A stretch of 64,000 nucleotides of DNA from Chromatiales bacterium (lineage in GTDB: Bacteria > Pseudomonadota > Gammaproteobacteria > Steroidobacterales > Woeseiaceae): the NCBI GenBank assembly GCA_024679535.1, contig JAIBDF010000002.1, positions 1 through 64,000 on the forward strand, in the 5' to 3' direction. The notes beneath the pieces are model-generated. The model did not search any database. It saw nothing but the letters and a program-made list of their open reading frames with translations, and was not told the origin of the DNA. Shown here piece after piece: positions 34,350 to 42,821 of this stretch; positions within the stretch are counted from its first letter, which is position 1; each line of letters starts with the position of its first letter. A program made the translations under genes and the position numbers.

Positions 34350-35291
34350 CTAGTTCACCGCGTCAATTAGTTCCGGAAGAATCTGGAACAAATCTCCAAC
34401 CATTCCAATGTCCGCCACTTCAAAGATTGGGGCTTCCTCATCTTTGTTGATGGCCACAATTGTCCCGGCGTCCTTGATGCCTGTCACGTGCTGAATGGCC
34501 CCGGAAATACCGATCGCAATATAGAGGTCCGGCGCAATGATTTTGCCCGTCTGGCCAACCTGCAGTTCGTTCGGGCAATAGCCCGCGTCGACAGCGGCGC
34601 GGGATGCACCGACACCGGCACCCAGCGCATCGGCCAGCTGATAAATAAGGCCGAACTGCTCCTCGCTGCCCAACGCGCGTCCACCGGCCACAACTTTAGC
34701 TGCGGTCTGCAAATCAGGTCTGTCGGACGCCGCCGACTCCAGGCTGACGTAGCGCGTGTGCATCGGTAGCTCAGCGGCAGCGTCAAGCGGGGCAATTGTT
34801 GCCGAGTTGCCGCCGTTTGCTGCCTGCCAGGATGCAACACGCACGGTTGCGACAACGGTACTACCTGCCGGGGCCTCAACGGTCACAATCGCATTGCCGG
34901 CATATACCGGCCGCTTGAATGTGTGACTGTTTTCAACCGTCATGATGTCACTGACCTGGTTGACGCCCAAAAGGGCCGCAACGTGGGGCATCAGGTCTTT
35001 GCCAAAGGTGGTAGACGGTCCCATTATATGGCTGTAGTCGCCCGCAATTGCCGCTATCTGCGGTGCGAGCTTGGCCGTGATCGGCTTTTCGTTTTCTGCG
35101 CGCTCGATGGTCAACACGCGAGAGACGGCTTCGAGTTCCGCTGCCTCGGCTGCAATGCCGGTCGTATCGGCCGCCAGAACGGCTATGTCGATTTCTGCGC
35201 CATCGATTGCGGCGGCACAGCTGACACACTTGGCGGTGCTGGGGTTAAGAGCCGAACCATCGTGTTCAGCAATAATCAGTACTTTAGTCAT
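34350..35291 (-). CDS. etfA: Electron transfer flavoprotein alpha subunit
   Basis: A 313-residue subunit. The C-terminal half holds the FAD site (GRALGSEEQFG, GASRAAVDAGY, GQTGKIIAPDLYIAIGISGAIQH). With EtfB it carries electrons from acyl-CoA and other dehydrogenases to ETF:quinone oxidoreductase. It starts where etfB ends (1-base overlap). Confidence 0.97.
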   Translation of the reverse strand: MTKVLIIAEHDGSALNPSTAKCVSCAAAIDGAEIDIAVLAADTTGIAAEAAELEAVSRVLTIERAENEKPITAKLAPQIAAIAGDYSHIMGPSTTFGKDLMPHVAALLGVNQVSDIMTVENSHTFKRPVYAGNAIVTVEAPAGSTVVATVRVASWQAANGGNSATIAPLDAAAELPMHTRYVSLESAASDRPDLQTAAKVVAGGRALGSEEQFGLIYQLADALGAGVGASRAAVDAGYCPNELQVGQTGKIIAPDLYIAIGISGAIQHVTGIKDAGTIVAINKDEEAPIFEVADIGMVGDLFQILPELIDAVN

Positions 35292-36040
35292 TACACGAGT
35301 CCCTTGTCTTTTAGCGCTGCAACCAGGCTGGCGACATCATCAACCGTCACACCACGCTGTCTGCCCTCCGGCGCAGCGTACTGAAGCTCCTTGATTACCG
35401 GTCCGGGTTCAATGCCCAGATCAGCGAGCGGCATTTCATCCAGGGGTTTCTTCTTCGCTTTCATGATATCGGGGAGTTTGACGTAGCGCGGCTCATTGAG
35501 ACGCAGATCGACCGAGAGCACAGCGGGGAGGTCGACCTCGACGGTCTCAAGGCCTGCGTCAACCTCACGTACGACTCGAGCCGAGTCGCCCTCAATTGTT
35601 ACGCCCGATGCGAATGTAGCCTGCGGACGACCCCATAGCGCGGCGAGCATTTGTGCAACCTGGCTGTTATCGCCGTCAATCGCCTGTTTTCCGAGCATGA
35701 CGAGTCCGGCACTCTCTTTTTCGGCGAGCGCCTTGAATACGCGGGCAATACTCAACGGGTCGATATCGCCATCAACCGTCACCAGGATAGCGCGGTCGGC
35801 TCCCATCGCGAGGCCCGTGCGAAGCTGCTGCTGAGATTCGGACGTACCGATCGAAACGGCGACTACTTCTGTCGCAGCACCACTTTCCTTGATACGAAGC
35901 GCTTCTTCCAGTGCGATCTCGTCAAAGGGGTTTATGCTCATTTTGACGCCATCGGTTTCGACACCGCTACCGTCGCTCTTGACCTGGACACGGACGTTGT
36001 AGTCCACAACACGCTTCAGGCCGACAATGATCTTGTCCAC
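35291..36040 (-). CDS. etfB: Electron transfer flavoprotein beta subunit
   Basis: A 249-residue AMP-binding subunit. IVGLKRVVDYNVRVQV at the start and the signature around VDLPAVLSVDLRLNEPRYVKLPDIMKAKKKP mark the family; the latter includes the lysine-rich recognition loop used by partner dehydrogenases. It is cotranscribed with etfA, and the upstream gene is divergent. Confidence 0.97.
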   Translation of the reverse strand: MDKIIVGLKRVVDYNVRVQVKSDGSGVETDGVKMSINPFDEIALEEALRIKESGAATEVVAVSIGTSESQQQLRTGLAMGADRAILVTVDGDIDPLSIARVFKALAEKESAGLVMLGKQAIDGDNSQVAQMLAALWGRPQATFASGVTIEGDSARVVREVDAGLETVEVDLPAVLSVDLRLNEPRYVKLPDIMKAKKKPLDEMPLADLGIEPGPVIKELQYAAPEGRQRGVTVDDVASLVAALKDKGLV

Positions 36041-36160
36041 TTAATTGACTCCCGGTTATCGGTGGAGGGGGCGGGATAATACCCGCCGGGCTGGTATTGT
36101 CCAAGACTGTGGGACCGTGTACAAGTACGTGAATTCTGTTATGGCATACATGGTATCCCT

Positions 36161-37018
36161 GTGTCCCCGCAACGAATTCTGATCGACGCACCAACATTGG
36201 CCAGCCTGCTCGAAAGTGAAGGCTGTGTTGCCATCGATTGCCGATTCGATCTGGCGCATGTACAGGCCGGTCGGCAGCTGTATGACGAGAGTCATATCCC
36301 GGGTGCAATTTTCCTGGATCTGAACCGTGATTTGGCAGGGCCAGTGCATCCCGATACCGGTCGGCACCCTTTACCCGACGTCGAGCAGGTCAATGCGACT
36401 CTCGGGAGCTTGGGCATTGGTCATTCAGATACGCTTGTGGTGTACGACGGGGGGAACGGTTCGTTGGCAGCGAGGGCGTGGTGGATACTGCGTTGGCTTG
36501 GGGTTGAATCCATCCGCCTGCTCGATGGTGGATTTGCTCAATGGGTCGCCCTGGATCTGCCGCTTGAAAACCTCAAGCCAACACGACTGCCAGTAGTATT
36601 CAACGGCAAGCCCAGGGATGCTCTGGTACTCACGACTGCAGAACTGGCCGCGGAACGGTCATCTATTCTCGCCCGTAATCTGGTGGACGCTCGGGATCGT
36701 GAGCGCTTCCTGGGTGAGTGCGAACCTATCGATTCTGTGGCAGGGCACATTCCGGGTTCTGTTAATGCACCGTTTAGCGAGTTCGTTACCGGGGCAGGGA
36801 CCTGGAGACCATTGGAGGAGAGGACGGCATTGCTTGAGGCAGTGCTTGGGACGGATCGAGAGGCGGACTGGAGTGTGATGTGTGGGTCGGGGGTAACGGC
36901 GTGCCATCTGGCTATTTCGGGGCTTGAGGCCGGTTTCAGGGAGCCTCGGCTATATGTGGGCTCCTGGAGCCAATGGATTCGGGACTCGGACCGCCCGATC
37001 GCTACCGGTCAGGGCTGA
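36161..37018 (+). CDS. sseA: Thiosulfate/3-mercaptopyruvate sulfurtransferase
   Basis: A 285-residue protein of two rhodanese domains. The inactive N-terminal domain includes YDESHIPGAIFLDLNRDLAG; the active C-terminal one has C241 in the loop CGSGVTAC. That loop sequence is typical of mercaptopyruvate sulfurtransferases. The start is GTG at 36161. It moves sulfane sulfur to cyanide or thiols. It is divergent from etfB. Confidence 0.9.
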   Translation: MSPQRILIDAPTLASLLESEGCVAIDCRFDLAHVQAGRQLYDESHIPGAIFLDLNRDLAGPVHPDTGRHPLPDVEQVNATLGSLGIGHSDTLVVYDGGNGSLAARAWWILRWLGVESIRLLDGGFAQWVALDLPLENLKPTRLPVVFNGKPRDALVLTTAELAAERSSILARNLVDARDRERFLGECEPIDSVAGHIPGSVNAPFSEFVTGAGTWRPLEERTALLEAVLGTDREADWSVMCGSGVTACHLAISGLEAGFREPRLYVGSWSQWIRDSDRPIATGQG

Positions 37019-37116
37019 AATAAGGCTCCTGCTAATGCGGATTTGGCGTAAACTTTCGGGTGAATCCTGGTCTATTTAAGCAACGGATGAGTGCTGGTGA
37101 CGGACGTCTTACCGTG

Positions 37117-37145
37117 TTTTCACCACGAAATAAAATGCGTATAAT
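37117..37145 (+). promoter_or_regulatory. Strong -10/-35 match abutting a start codon
   Basis: TTTTCA (37117-22), 17 bases, then a perfect TATAAT (37140-45) directly before the ATG of the next gene. A transcript from here would begin inside that gene. It either serves something downstream, or the AT-rich match is fortuitous. Confidence 0.35.
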
Positions 37146-37634
37146 ATGCTTTTAAAACAATTATTTATTTTATTTATTTCATGTTTTTTATTAGCTTGTG
37201 CGAGCGCCCCAGAAGACAATGAAACGGTCGCGGACGACGGCGGATCAAACAGCAACGATTGCATCCACAAGCCAAGTATCCGAGGATACATCGTTCTGGA
37301 TGAGCAAAATCTCATCGTCGATGCCTCCAGTCGCCGTAGTTACCATGTTGTTCTAAGGCGCAAGGCATACGGCCTGCAAAGCAGCCTTTTTATTGAATTC
37401 GAGACAACAACAAGTCGAGTTTGCGCCAGATTCGATGGCATCAGGTACGACGACGGTATGAGTCGTGACATAGGTGCAATACGGATCGCGTCAATACGGG
37501 AGCTGGGACAAGAAGACAAAGATCATCTATTGATCCAGTACGGCAGGAAAAAGCCGGAAATCGAACAAACACCAGCGCCCCAGGACGTAAAGGGCGCTGA
37601 GGTAGAAGAGCTGGACGAAGCCGCCCGCGAGTAA
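37146..37634 (+). CDS. Lipoprotein of the DUF6491 type
   Basis: A 162-residue protein with a short signal peptide and lipobox LLAC (C18), so it should be lipid-anchored. The body (about 38-130) resembles the DUF6491 family (CIHKPSIRGYIVLDEQNLIV), and the tail is acidic and low-complexity. The first 18 codons are strikingly AT-rich, unlike neighbouring genes. No SD is visible, and a TATAAT touches the ATG. Function unknown. Confidence 0.75.
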   Translation: MLLKQLFILFISCFLLACASAPEDNETVADDGGSNSNDCIHKPSIRGYIVLDEQNLIVDASSRRSYHVVLRRKAYGLQSSLFIEFETTTSRVCARFDGIRYDDGMSRDIGAIRIASIRELGQEDKDHLLIQYGRKKPEIEQTPAPQDVKGAEVEELDEAARE

Positions 37635-37680
37635 TCGCCGGCTGACTACGTCACGCGATCCGCAATCTCCGTGCGGACCC

Positions 37681-37714
37681 ACCCGGCCAACCTTTAAGGT
37701 TGGCCGGGTTTTTT
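37681..37714 (+). terminator. Strong rho-independent terminator
   Basis: A perfect 14-base-pair inverted repeat, ACCCGGCCAACCTT (37681-94) and its complement (37696-709), with a single central base and six T (37709-14). It ends the lipoprotein transcript. Confidence 0.93.
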
Positions 37715-37745
37715 GTGGCCGACGGTTATCCAGCTTCGTTAGTCC

Positions 37746-37762
37746 GGTTGGCCGGGTTTTTT
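37746..37762 (+). repeat. Second copy of the terminator right arm
   Basis: GGTTGGCCGGGTTTTTT repeats 37698-37714 exactly, 48 bases downstream. It could pair with the same left arm (37681-92) as an alternative terminator, or be the remnant of a local duplication. Confidence 0.7.
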
Positions 37763-37793
37763 ATGCGCTCGTTTTGGGTACCCTGTGCGTACT

Positions 37794-38993
37794 ATGACGA
37801 CTGCATTAGAAAAAATCCGCGTCCTGGACATGAGTCGGGTGCTGGCGGGTCCCTGGGCAGGTCAACTCCTCGGTGACTACGGTGCCGATGTTGTAAAGAT
37901 CGAACGGCCGGGACAGGGCGACGATACTCGACAATGGGGACCACCCTGGCTTGGGCGCGAATCGGCCTATTACTTGTCCACCAACCGAAACAAGCGCTCC
38001 GTAACCGTCGATATTGGGACCAGCGGCGGTCAGCGGTTGATTCGTGAGCTGGCCAGCGGCGCGGATGTACTCCTTGAGAACTTCAGGGTGGGAACGTTGG
38101 CACGTTACAACCTCGATCCCGCGGAGCTTATGGCCGACAATCCCCGGCTCATCATCTGTTCAATCTCTGCTTTTGGACAGCAGGGGTCTCGCGCGGACAA
38201 GCCGGGATACGATGCAATGATTCAGGCCGCAGGTGGCCTGATGAGTATCACGGGTCCGCCCGATAGCGAGGCGGGTGGACCACAGAAGGTCGGCGTTGCT
38301 ATCGCGGATATTATGGCGGGGATGTATGCGACCACCGCCATACTGGCGGCGATAACAGCGAGAACCACTACTGGTCGCGGACAGCGGATCGATGTGCCCC
38401 TGTATGATAGTCAGGTCGCATGGCTTGCCAATCAGAATATGAATTACCTCGTTGGCAATGACGTGCCGCGCCGCATGGGCACAGCGCATCCGAACCTGGT
38501 GCCATACCAGGCGTTTGCAACCAGCGACGGTGATCTGATTCTTGCGGTCGGGAATGATCGACAGTTTCGTCAGTGCATGGAGATCGTGGGTATGCCTGAG
38601 CTGGGTACTGATACGCTGTACGCGAATAATGCCGCGCGGATCACGAATCGCGCGAAGCTCACCGGGCTCCTGCAGGAACATTTGCGAACCAATACCACGG
38701 CATTCTGGCTTGAGGCATTTGCAGCAGGCGGCGTTCCGGCGGGACCGATTAATGATATTGGCGAGGTGCTGAGCAACGCACATGCCCGCGAACGCGAGCT
38801 GGTGCGGCATTTGCAGAATACCGCGGGCGATTCCGTCCCGACGGTATCGAATCCTGTCGCTTTCGGTGACACACCGGTGCACTATGAACGTGCGCCACCG
38901 TTGCTCGGCGAACATACAGATGAGGTTTTGCGCGAGTGGTTGGGGTACTCTGCGAACAGAATCGCGGCGCTCCGAAATGACGCCGTGATCTGA
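37794..38993 (+). CDS. CaiB/BaiF family CoA-transferase
   Basis: A 399-residue family III acyl-CoA transferase. The N-terminus VLDMSRVLAGPWAGQLLGDYGADVVKIERP and GDDTRQWGPPW are diagnostic; the catalytic Asp is expected near residue 165-175 (PGYDAMIQAAGG and after). The substrate is unknown: members act on carnitine, succinyl-CoA/hydroxyacid pairs or bile acids. ATG 37794 is preferred to GTG 37785. No SD is obvious. Confidence 0.9.
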   Translation: MTTALEKIRVLDMSRVLAGPWAGQLLGDYGADVVKIERPGQGDDTRQWGPPWLGRESAYYLSTNRNKRSVTVDIGTSGGQRLIRELASGADVLLENFRVGTLARYNLDPAELMADNPRLIICSISAFGQQGSRADKPGYDAMIQAAGGLMSITGPPDSEAGGPQKVGVAIADIMAGMYATTAILAAITARTTTGRGQRIDVPLYDSQVAWLANQNMNYLVGNDVPRRMGTAHPNLVPYQAFATSDGDLILAVGNDRQFRQCMEIVGMPELGTDTLYANNAARITNRAKLTGLLQEHLRTNTTAFWLEAFAAGGVPAGPINDIGEVLSNAHARERELVRHLQNTAGDSVPTVSNPVAFGDTPVHYERAPPLLGEHTDEVLREWLGYSANRIAALRNDAVI

Positions 38994-39021
38994 TTTTCAA
39001 CCCTCTAATACAGCTCCCGTT

Positions 39022-40236
39022 ATGGAACAACCTATCCAGACCAGCACGGTTCTCAAGGATGTCCGCTATGAGATCCGCGGTCAGCTCGCCAATCACGCCC
39101 TCGAGCTTGAAAAGCGCGGCTACGAAATCATATCGTTGAACATCGGCAATCCCGGTCTGTTCGGTTTTCGCACACCAGAGACCATGCGGCTGGCGATGAT
39201 CGAGAACCTCGCCCAAGCCGAGCCGTACTGCCACCAGAAGGGCATCTTTCCGGCACGCGAAGCTGTCGTAATGCAACAGCAGGATCGCGGCGTACACGGT
39301 GTCACAGCGGATGAAGTGTTCATCGGCAATGGTGTCAGCGAGCTGATTGACCTCTCGCTGCGAGCCCTCCTGAACCCGGGCGATGAAGTCCTCGTGCCGA
39401 GCCCCGACTATCCACTGTGGAGCGCCGCTGTTGCTCTTAATGGCGGCGTCGTCAGGCATTATGCGTGTCGTCCCGAAAATGACTTTATGCCCGACATAGA
39501 CGATATGGAGCGGCTGGTCAGTGAGCGCACGCGTGCGGTCGTTGTCATTAATCCGAATAACCCAAGTGGCGCTGTGTACAGCCGGGAAACGCTGGATGCC
39601 ATCGTGGCCCTGGCTGAGCGCCATGGACTGGTGGTGCTTGCTGACGAGATTTACGATCAGATGCTGTACGACGGTGCGGAGTTCATCCCGATGGCTACGC
39701 TCGTACACAATTCGGTCTGCCTGAGCTATTCAGGCTTGTCCAAGATTTATCGGGCGTGCGGTTACCGCGTGGGATGGTGCGTGTTTAGCGGCGATCTGGA
39801 ACGCGCCAGCGACTATCTACATGGCATGGAGTTATTGGCAGCGCTGCGTTTATGCAGCAATGTGCCATCGCAATGGGCGGTGCAAACCGCACTGGGCGGT
39901 TTCCAGAGTATTGTCGAGCTGGTTAGTCCGGGAGGGCGACTCTATCAGTCGCGGCAAGCCATTATCGATTGCGTGGCAGCCAGTGATTACCTCAGCCTGC
40001 AGAAGCCAATGGGTGCGATGTACGCTTTTATTCGCCTGGATCCGCGATTCGCAGGCAAACTCGACGATCAGGCCTTCGCGCTTGAGTTACTTGAAAAACA
40101 GCATGTGCTGGTGGCGCCGGGCACCAGTTTTAATACGCCTTATGCCGATCATTTCCGCGTAACGACGCTGCCGGACCCGGAGACAATAAACACCGTTTTC
40201 GAGCGGATCAACGCCTGTCTGGCGCCACACGCCTGA
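39022..40236 (+). CDS. alaA: Alanine-type aminotransferase
   Basis: A 404-residue fold-type I aminotransferase. The PLP lysine is K241 in SGLSKIYRACGYRVGW. The sequence follows E. coli AlaA closely: YEIRG, LNIGNPGLFGF, GNGVSELID, NPNNPSGAVYS and SVPSQWAVQTALGG-like segments. It is likely to transaminate pyruvate with glutamate. It stands 28 bases after the CoA-transferase; the next gene begins 2 bases later. Confidence 0.9.
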   Translation: MEQPIQTSTVLKDVRYEIRGQLANHALELEKRGYEIISLNIGNPGLFGFRTPETMRLAMIENLAQAEPYCHQKGIFPAREAVVMQQQDRGVHGVTADEVFIGNGVSELIDLSLRALLNPGDEVLVPSPDYPLWSAAVALNGGVVRHYACRPENDFMPDIDDMERLVSERTRAVVVINPNNPSGAVYSRETLDAIVALAERHGLVVLADEIYDQMLYDGAEFIPMATLVHNSVCLSYSGLSKIYRACGYRVGWCVFSGDLERASDYLHGMELLAALRLCSNVPSQWAVQTALGGFQSIVELVSPGGRLYQSRQAIIDCVAASDYLSLQKPMGAMYAFIRLDPRFAGKLDDQAFALELLEKQHVLVAPGTSFNTPYADHFRVTTLPDPETINTVFERINACLAPHA

Positions 40237-40238
40237 GC

Positions 40239-42821
40239 ATGTACGATTGGTTGCCTGCAGCGCTCGGTGGGACATCGACCGTCATTACGGCGAACAGGCG
40301 TCTTGCACGAGTCCTCAAGCAGGAGTTTGCTCGACGACAGGTCGACGCCGGCGTGCTGGCCTGGCCGAGCCCACGTATTTTTGCGTGGCCTGACTGGCTT
40401 GACGCGCAGCTACGCGATGCCGGCCGGCAGGAGGACCTGCCAACCCGAATCAACGCGTATCACAGTACTTTGCTGTGGGATCGCTGTTTGCGCAGGGAAC
40501 TGGGAGAGGAAGCCGTCGGCGTTGGCAACCTGGTACGTCTTGCTCGCGATTCCTGGCAGAGACTGTCCGACTGGGACATTTCGATTCGTGACGTTGCAAG
40601 GGCAGCGCTGAGTCCCGACCACAAAGCGTTCGCGGCAGCGGCGGGACGCTATGTTGGATTGCTGCAGCGCGAGTCCTGGAGCGATGATGCCGGGCTTGCA
40701 GCGCTTGTAGCCAAACTGATTACGGATGGTGAAATTGCGGCGGCCGGGCGTTACACATTTGCCGGATTCGATCGGGAAAAACCCTCGGCAACGCAGATCA
40801 GGTTGCAGCTTGTTGAAGCAAGGTGCAGCGTCAGCGATGCCCCGGTTCCGGTTCGGTCTGGCCAACCTGATTTAGTCCCGTTCGCGACCAAAGAAGACGA
40901 ATTACGCGCCGCCGGAGACTGGGCAAGAGCACGCCTGCAGGAAAACCCCGAGCAGTATATTGCTATTGTGGCCAACGGCCTCGACAGGGACGCGGCACGA
41001 ATGGCCGGGCTGGTGCGTGAAGGACTCATGCCAGGCTATCGGCTGTCGCCGACGCCACTAGCGGATGCACTCAATGTGTCATACGGCCGCAGGCTCTCGA
41101 GCTACCCGCTGATCTCCATTGGCTTGCTCTGGCTGCGCTGGCTGGTACGAGATCTTCGTGCAACCGAGGTTTCGCAATTGCTTAGGTCGCCACTGATCGT
41201 AGCAGGTCCGGGCAGCGGTCGCGCACGGCTGGAATTGCGGCTGCGAAGGTTGCCGGACCGCCACTGGTCGCCATCGATGATCACGTCGGCACTTCAGGGA
41301 AAAGACGAGTCGCCCGATGCGTCGGAGTGGCTGCAACGCGTTGCGGCCATCACCAAGAATCGGAGGGACCTGACTGGCGCGGCTTCGCCTGCGCACTGGG
41401 CTGTGACTGTTGATGAAGTCCTTAAAGCCGCAGGGTGGCCCGGCAAACAGCGGCTCAGAAGTGCTGAGTTTCAGGCCGTAAATCGCTGGCGCGATCTCCT
41501 GAATGACCTGGCGCGCATGGACCTCGTTAGTGCGCGGATGTCTCTCGAGACTGCGCTGAATCAACTTGAGAGCATGGCCGCCGATGCGGTGTTTCAACCC
41601 GAATCCGAGCACGCGCGCGTGCATCTGATGGGACCGCTGGAGGCGTCCGGACTTGAGTTCGATGCGCTGTGGCTGACTGGCGTTACCGCGGCGCAGTGGC
41701 CGCCGGCAGGCAATCCTTCAGCGCTCGTGTCCAGGCGCTTGCAGGAACAACATGGTATGCCGGATGCAACGCCTGATGACACGGTTGCGTATGCCCGGCG
41801 CTTACTCGGGTCTCTTTGTGCGGCGGCTCCGGTGATGGTTTGCAGCTATCCGCTGACCGAAGATGACGCAGAACAGACGCCGAGCGACCTCTTGCCGGCG
41901 TCGAAACTCGCCGCCGCTGACGCGTTTCCTGCCCCAGGTTTGTTTGCCGCAAGTATGGCCGGAACCGCAAGTCTTGTAGACCTTGCAGACAGGGTGCCAC
42001 CGATTGGGCCTGACGAGCCGCTGTCGGGCGGAGCCGGCACGATTCAGAATCAACTGACCGATCCCATAGCGGCGTTTCTTGGCGGACGGCTCGGGGTACG
42101 CGCTCTCGACGAACAAACTGATGGTCTGCCGGCATTACTGCGCGGCAACCTGATACACGACGCACTCTATCAACTGTATATCGAAAAACCCTCGCGTGAT
42201 GACATCCAAAGATGGACGGATTGCGAACATCGTATTGCCGGCGCAATCGACTTTGCATTCGGTCGTCATGAGAGGCATGCGGACCGGGTGTTACTCGCGC
42301 TTCTGGCTATGGAGCGCCGCCGAGTTGCCGGACTGTTGCACGACTTCATCGCTATCGATATTGCACGAGACGCTTTTATCGTCGACAGCGTCGAGCGCAG
42401 TGTTGAGTTTGCGGAAGCAGGGGTGAGGTTGAAGCTGCGTGTCGACCGTATCGATCGCCTTCCCGATGATGGAATAGCGATCCTTGACTACAAGACGGGC
42501 GCCGAAAAGAAATTCCTAACGGCCAAGGGCGAGCCGAAGGAAATCCAACTGGTCGCCTATGCTTGTGCGGTCGATGAACCGGTGGCGGCGCTGGCGCTCG
42601 TCAATGTGGATTCACGGACGATGGGATTCAACGGTGCGGGAACAGGATACACAAATCCGGAATTATGGCCTGAACAGCTGGTGGGCTGGTCGAACCTCGT
42701 GCGCAGTGCCTGCATTGAGCTGACCGCCGGTGATGTGCGCATGAATATGTCGATGACCATGGCGGATGCGAGGCCTCTCAACCTGCTGACGCGGTTCACG
42801 GAGTTGCGCAGTGACATCTGA
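40239..42821 (+). CDS. AddB-like nuclease subunit (PD-(D/E)XK; TIGR03623 type)
   Basis: An 860-residue protein. It begins VITANRRLARVLK in place of a Walker A motif, so the helicase-like half is probably inactive. The C-terminal 200 residues form a RecB-type nuclease: GNLIHDALYQLY, then KLRVDRIDRLPDDGIAILDYKTG with the catalytic D and D-x-K at about residue 748-752. It overlaps the AddA-like gene by 11 bases. The pair resembles the putative DNA-repair nuclease/helicase pair of beta- and gammaproteobacteria; double-strand-end processing is inferred. Confidence 0.87.
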   Translation: MYDWLPAALGGTSTVITANRRLARVLKQEFARRQVDAGVLAWPSPRIFAWPDWLDAQLRDAGRQEDLPTRINAYHSTLLWDRCLRRELGEEAVGVGNLVRLARDSWQRLSDWDISIRDVARAALSPDHKAFAAAAGRYVGLLQRESWSDDAGLAALVAKLITDGEIAAAGRYTFAGFDREKPSATQIRLQLVEARCSVSDAPVPVRSGQPDLVPFATKEDELRAAGDWARARLQENPEQYIAIVANGLDRDAARMAGLVREGLMPGYRLSPTPLADALNVSYGRRLSSYPLISIGLLWLRWLVRDLRATEVSQLLRSPLIVAGPGSGRARLELRLRRLPDRHWSPSMITSALQGKDESPDASEWLQRVAAITKNRRDLTGAASPAHWAVTVDEVLKAAGWPGKQRLRSAEFQAVNRWRDLLNDLARMDLVSARMSLETALNQLESMAADAVFQPESEHARVHLMGPLEASGLEFDALWLTGVTAAQWPPAGNPSALVSRRLQEQHGMPDATPDDTVAYARRLLGSLCAAAPVMVCSYPLTEDDAEQTPSDLLPASKLAAADAFPAPGLFAASMAGTASLVDLADRVPPIGPDEPLSGGAGTIQNQLTDPIAAFLGGRLGVRALDEQTDGLPALLRGNLIHDALYQLYIEKPSRDDIQRWTDCEHRIAGAIDFAFGRHERHADRVLLALLAMERRRVAGLLHDFIAIDIARDAFIVDSVERSVEFAEAGVRLKLRVDRIDRLPDDGIAILDYKTGAEKKFLTAKGEPKEIQLVAYACAVDEPVAALALVNVDSRTMGFNGAGTGYTNPELWPEQLVGWSNLVRSACIELTAGDVRMNMSMTMADARPLNLLTRFTELRSDI

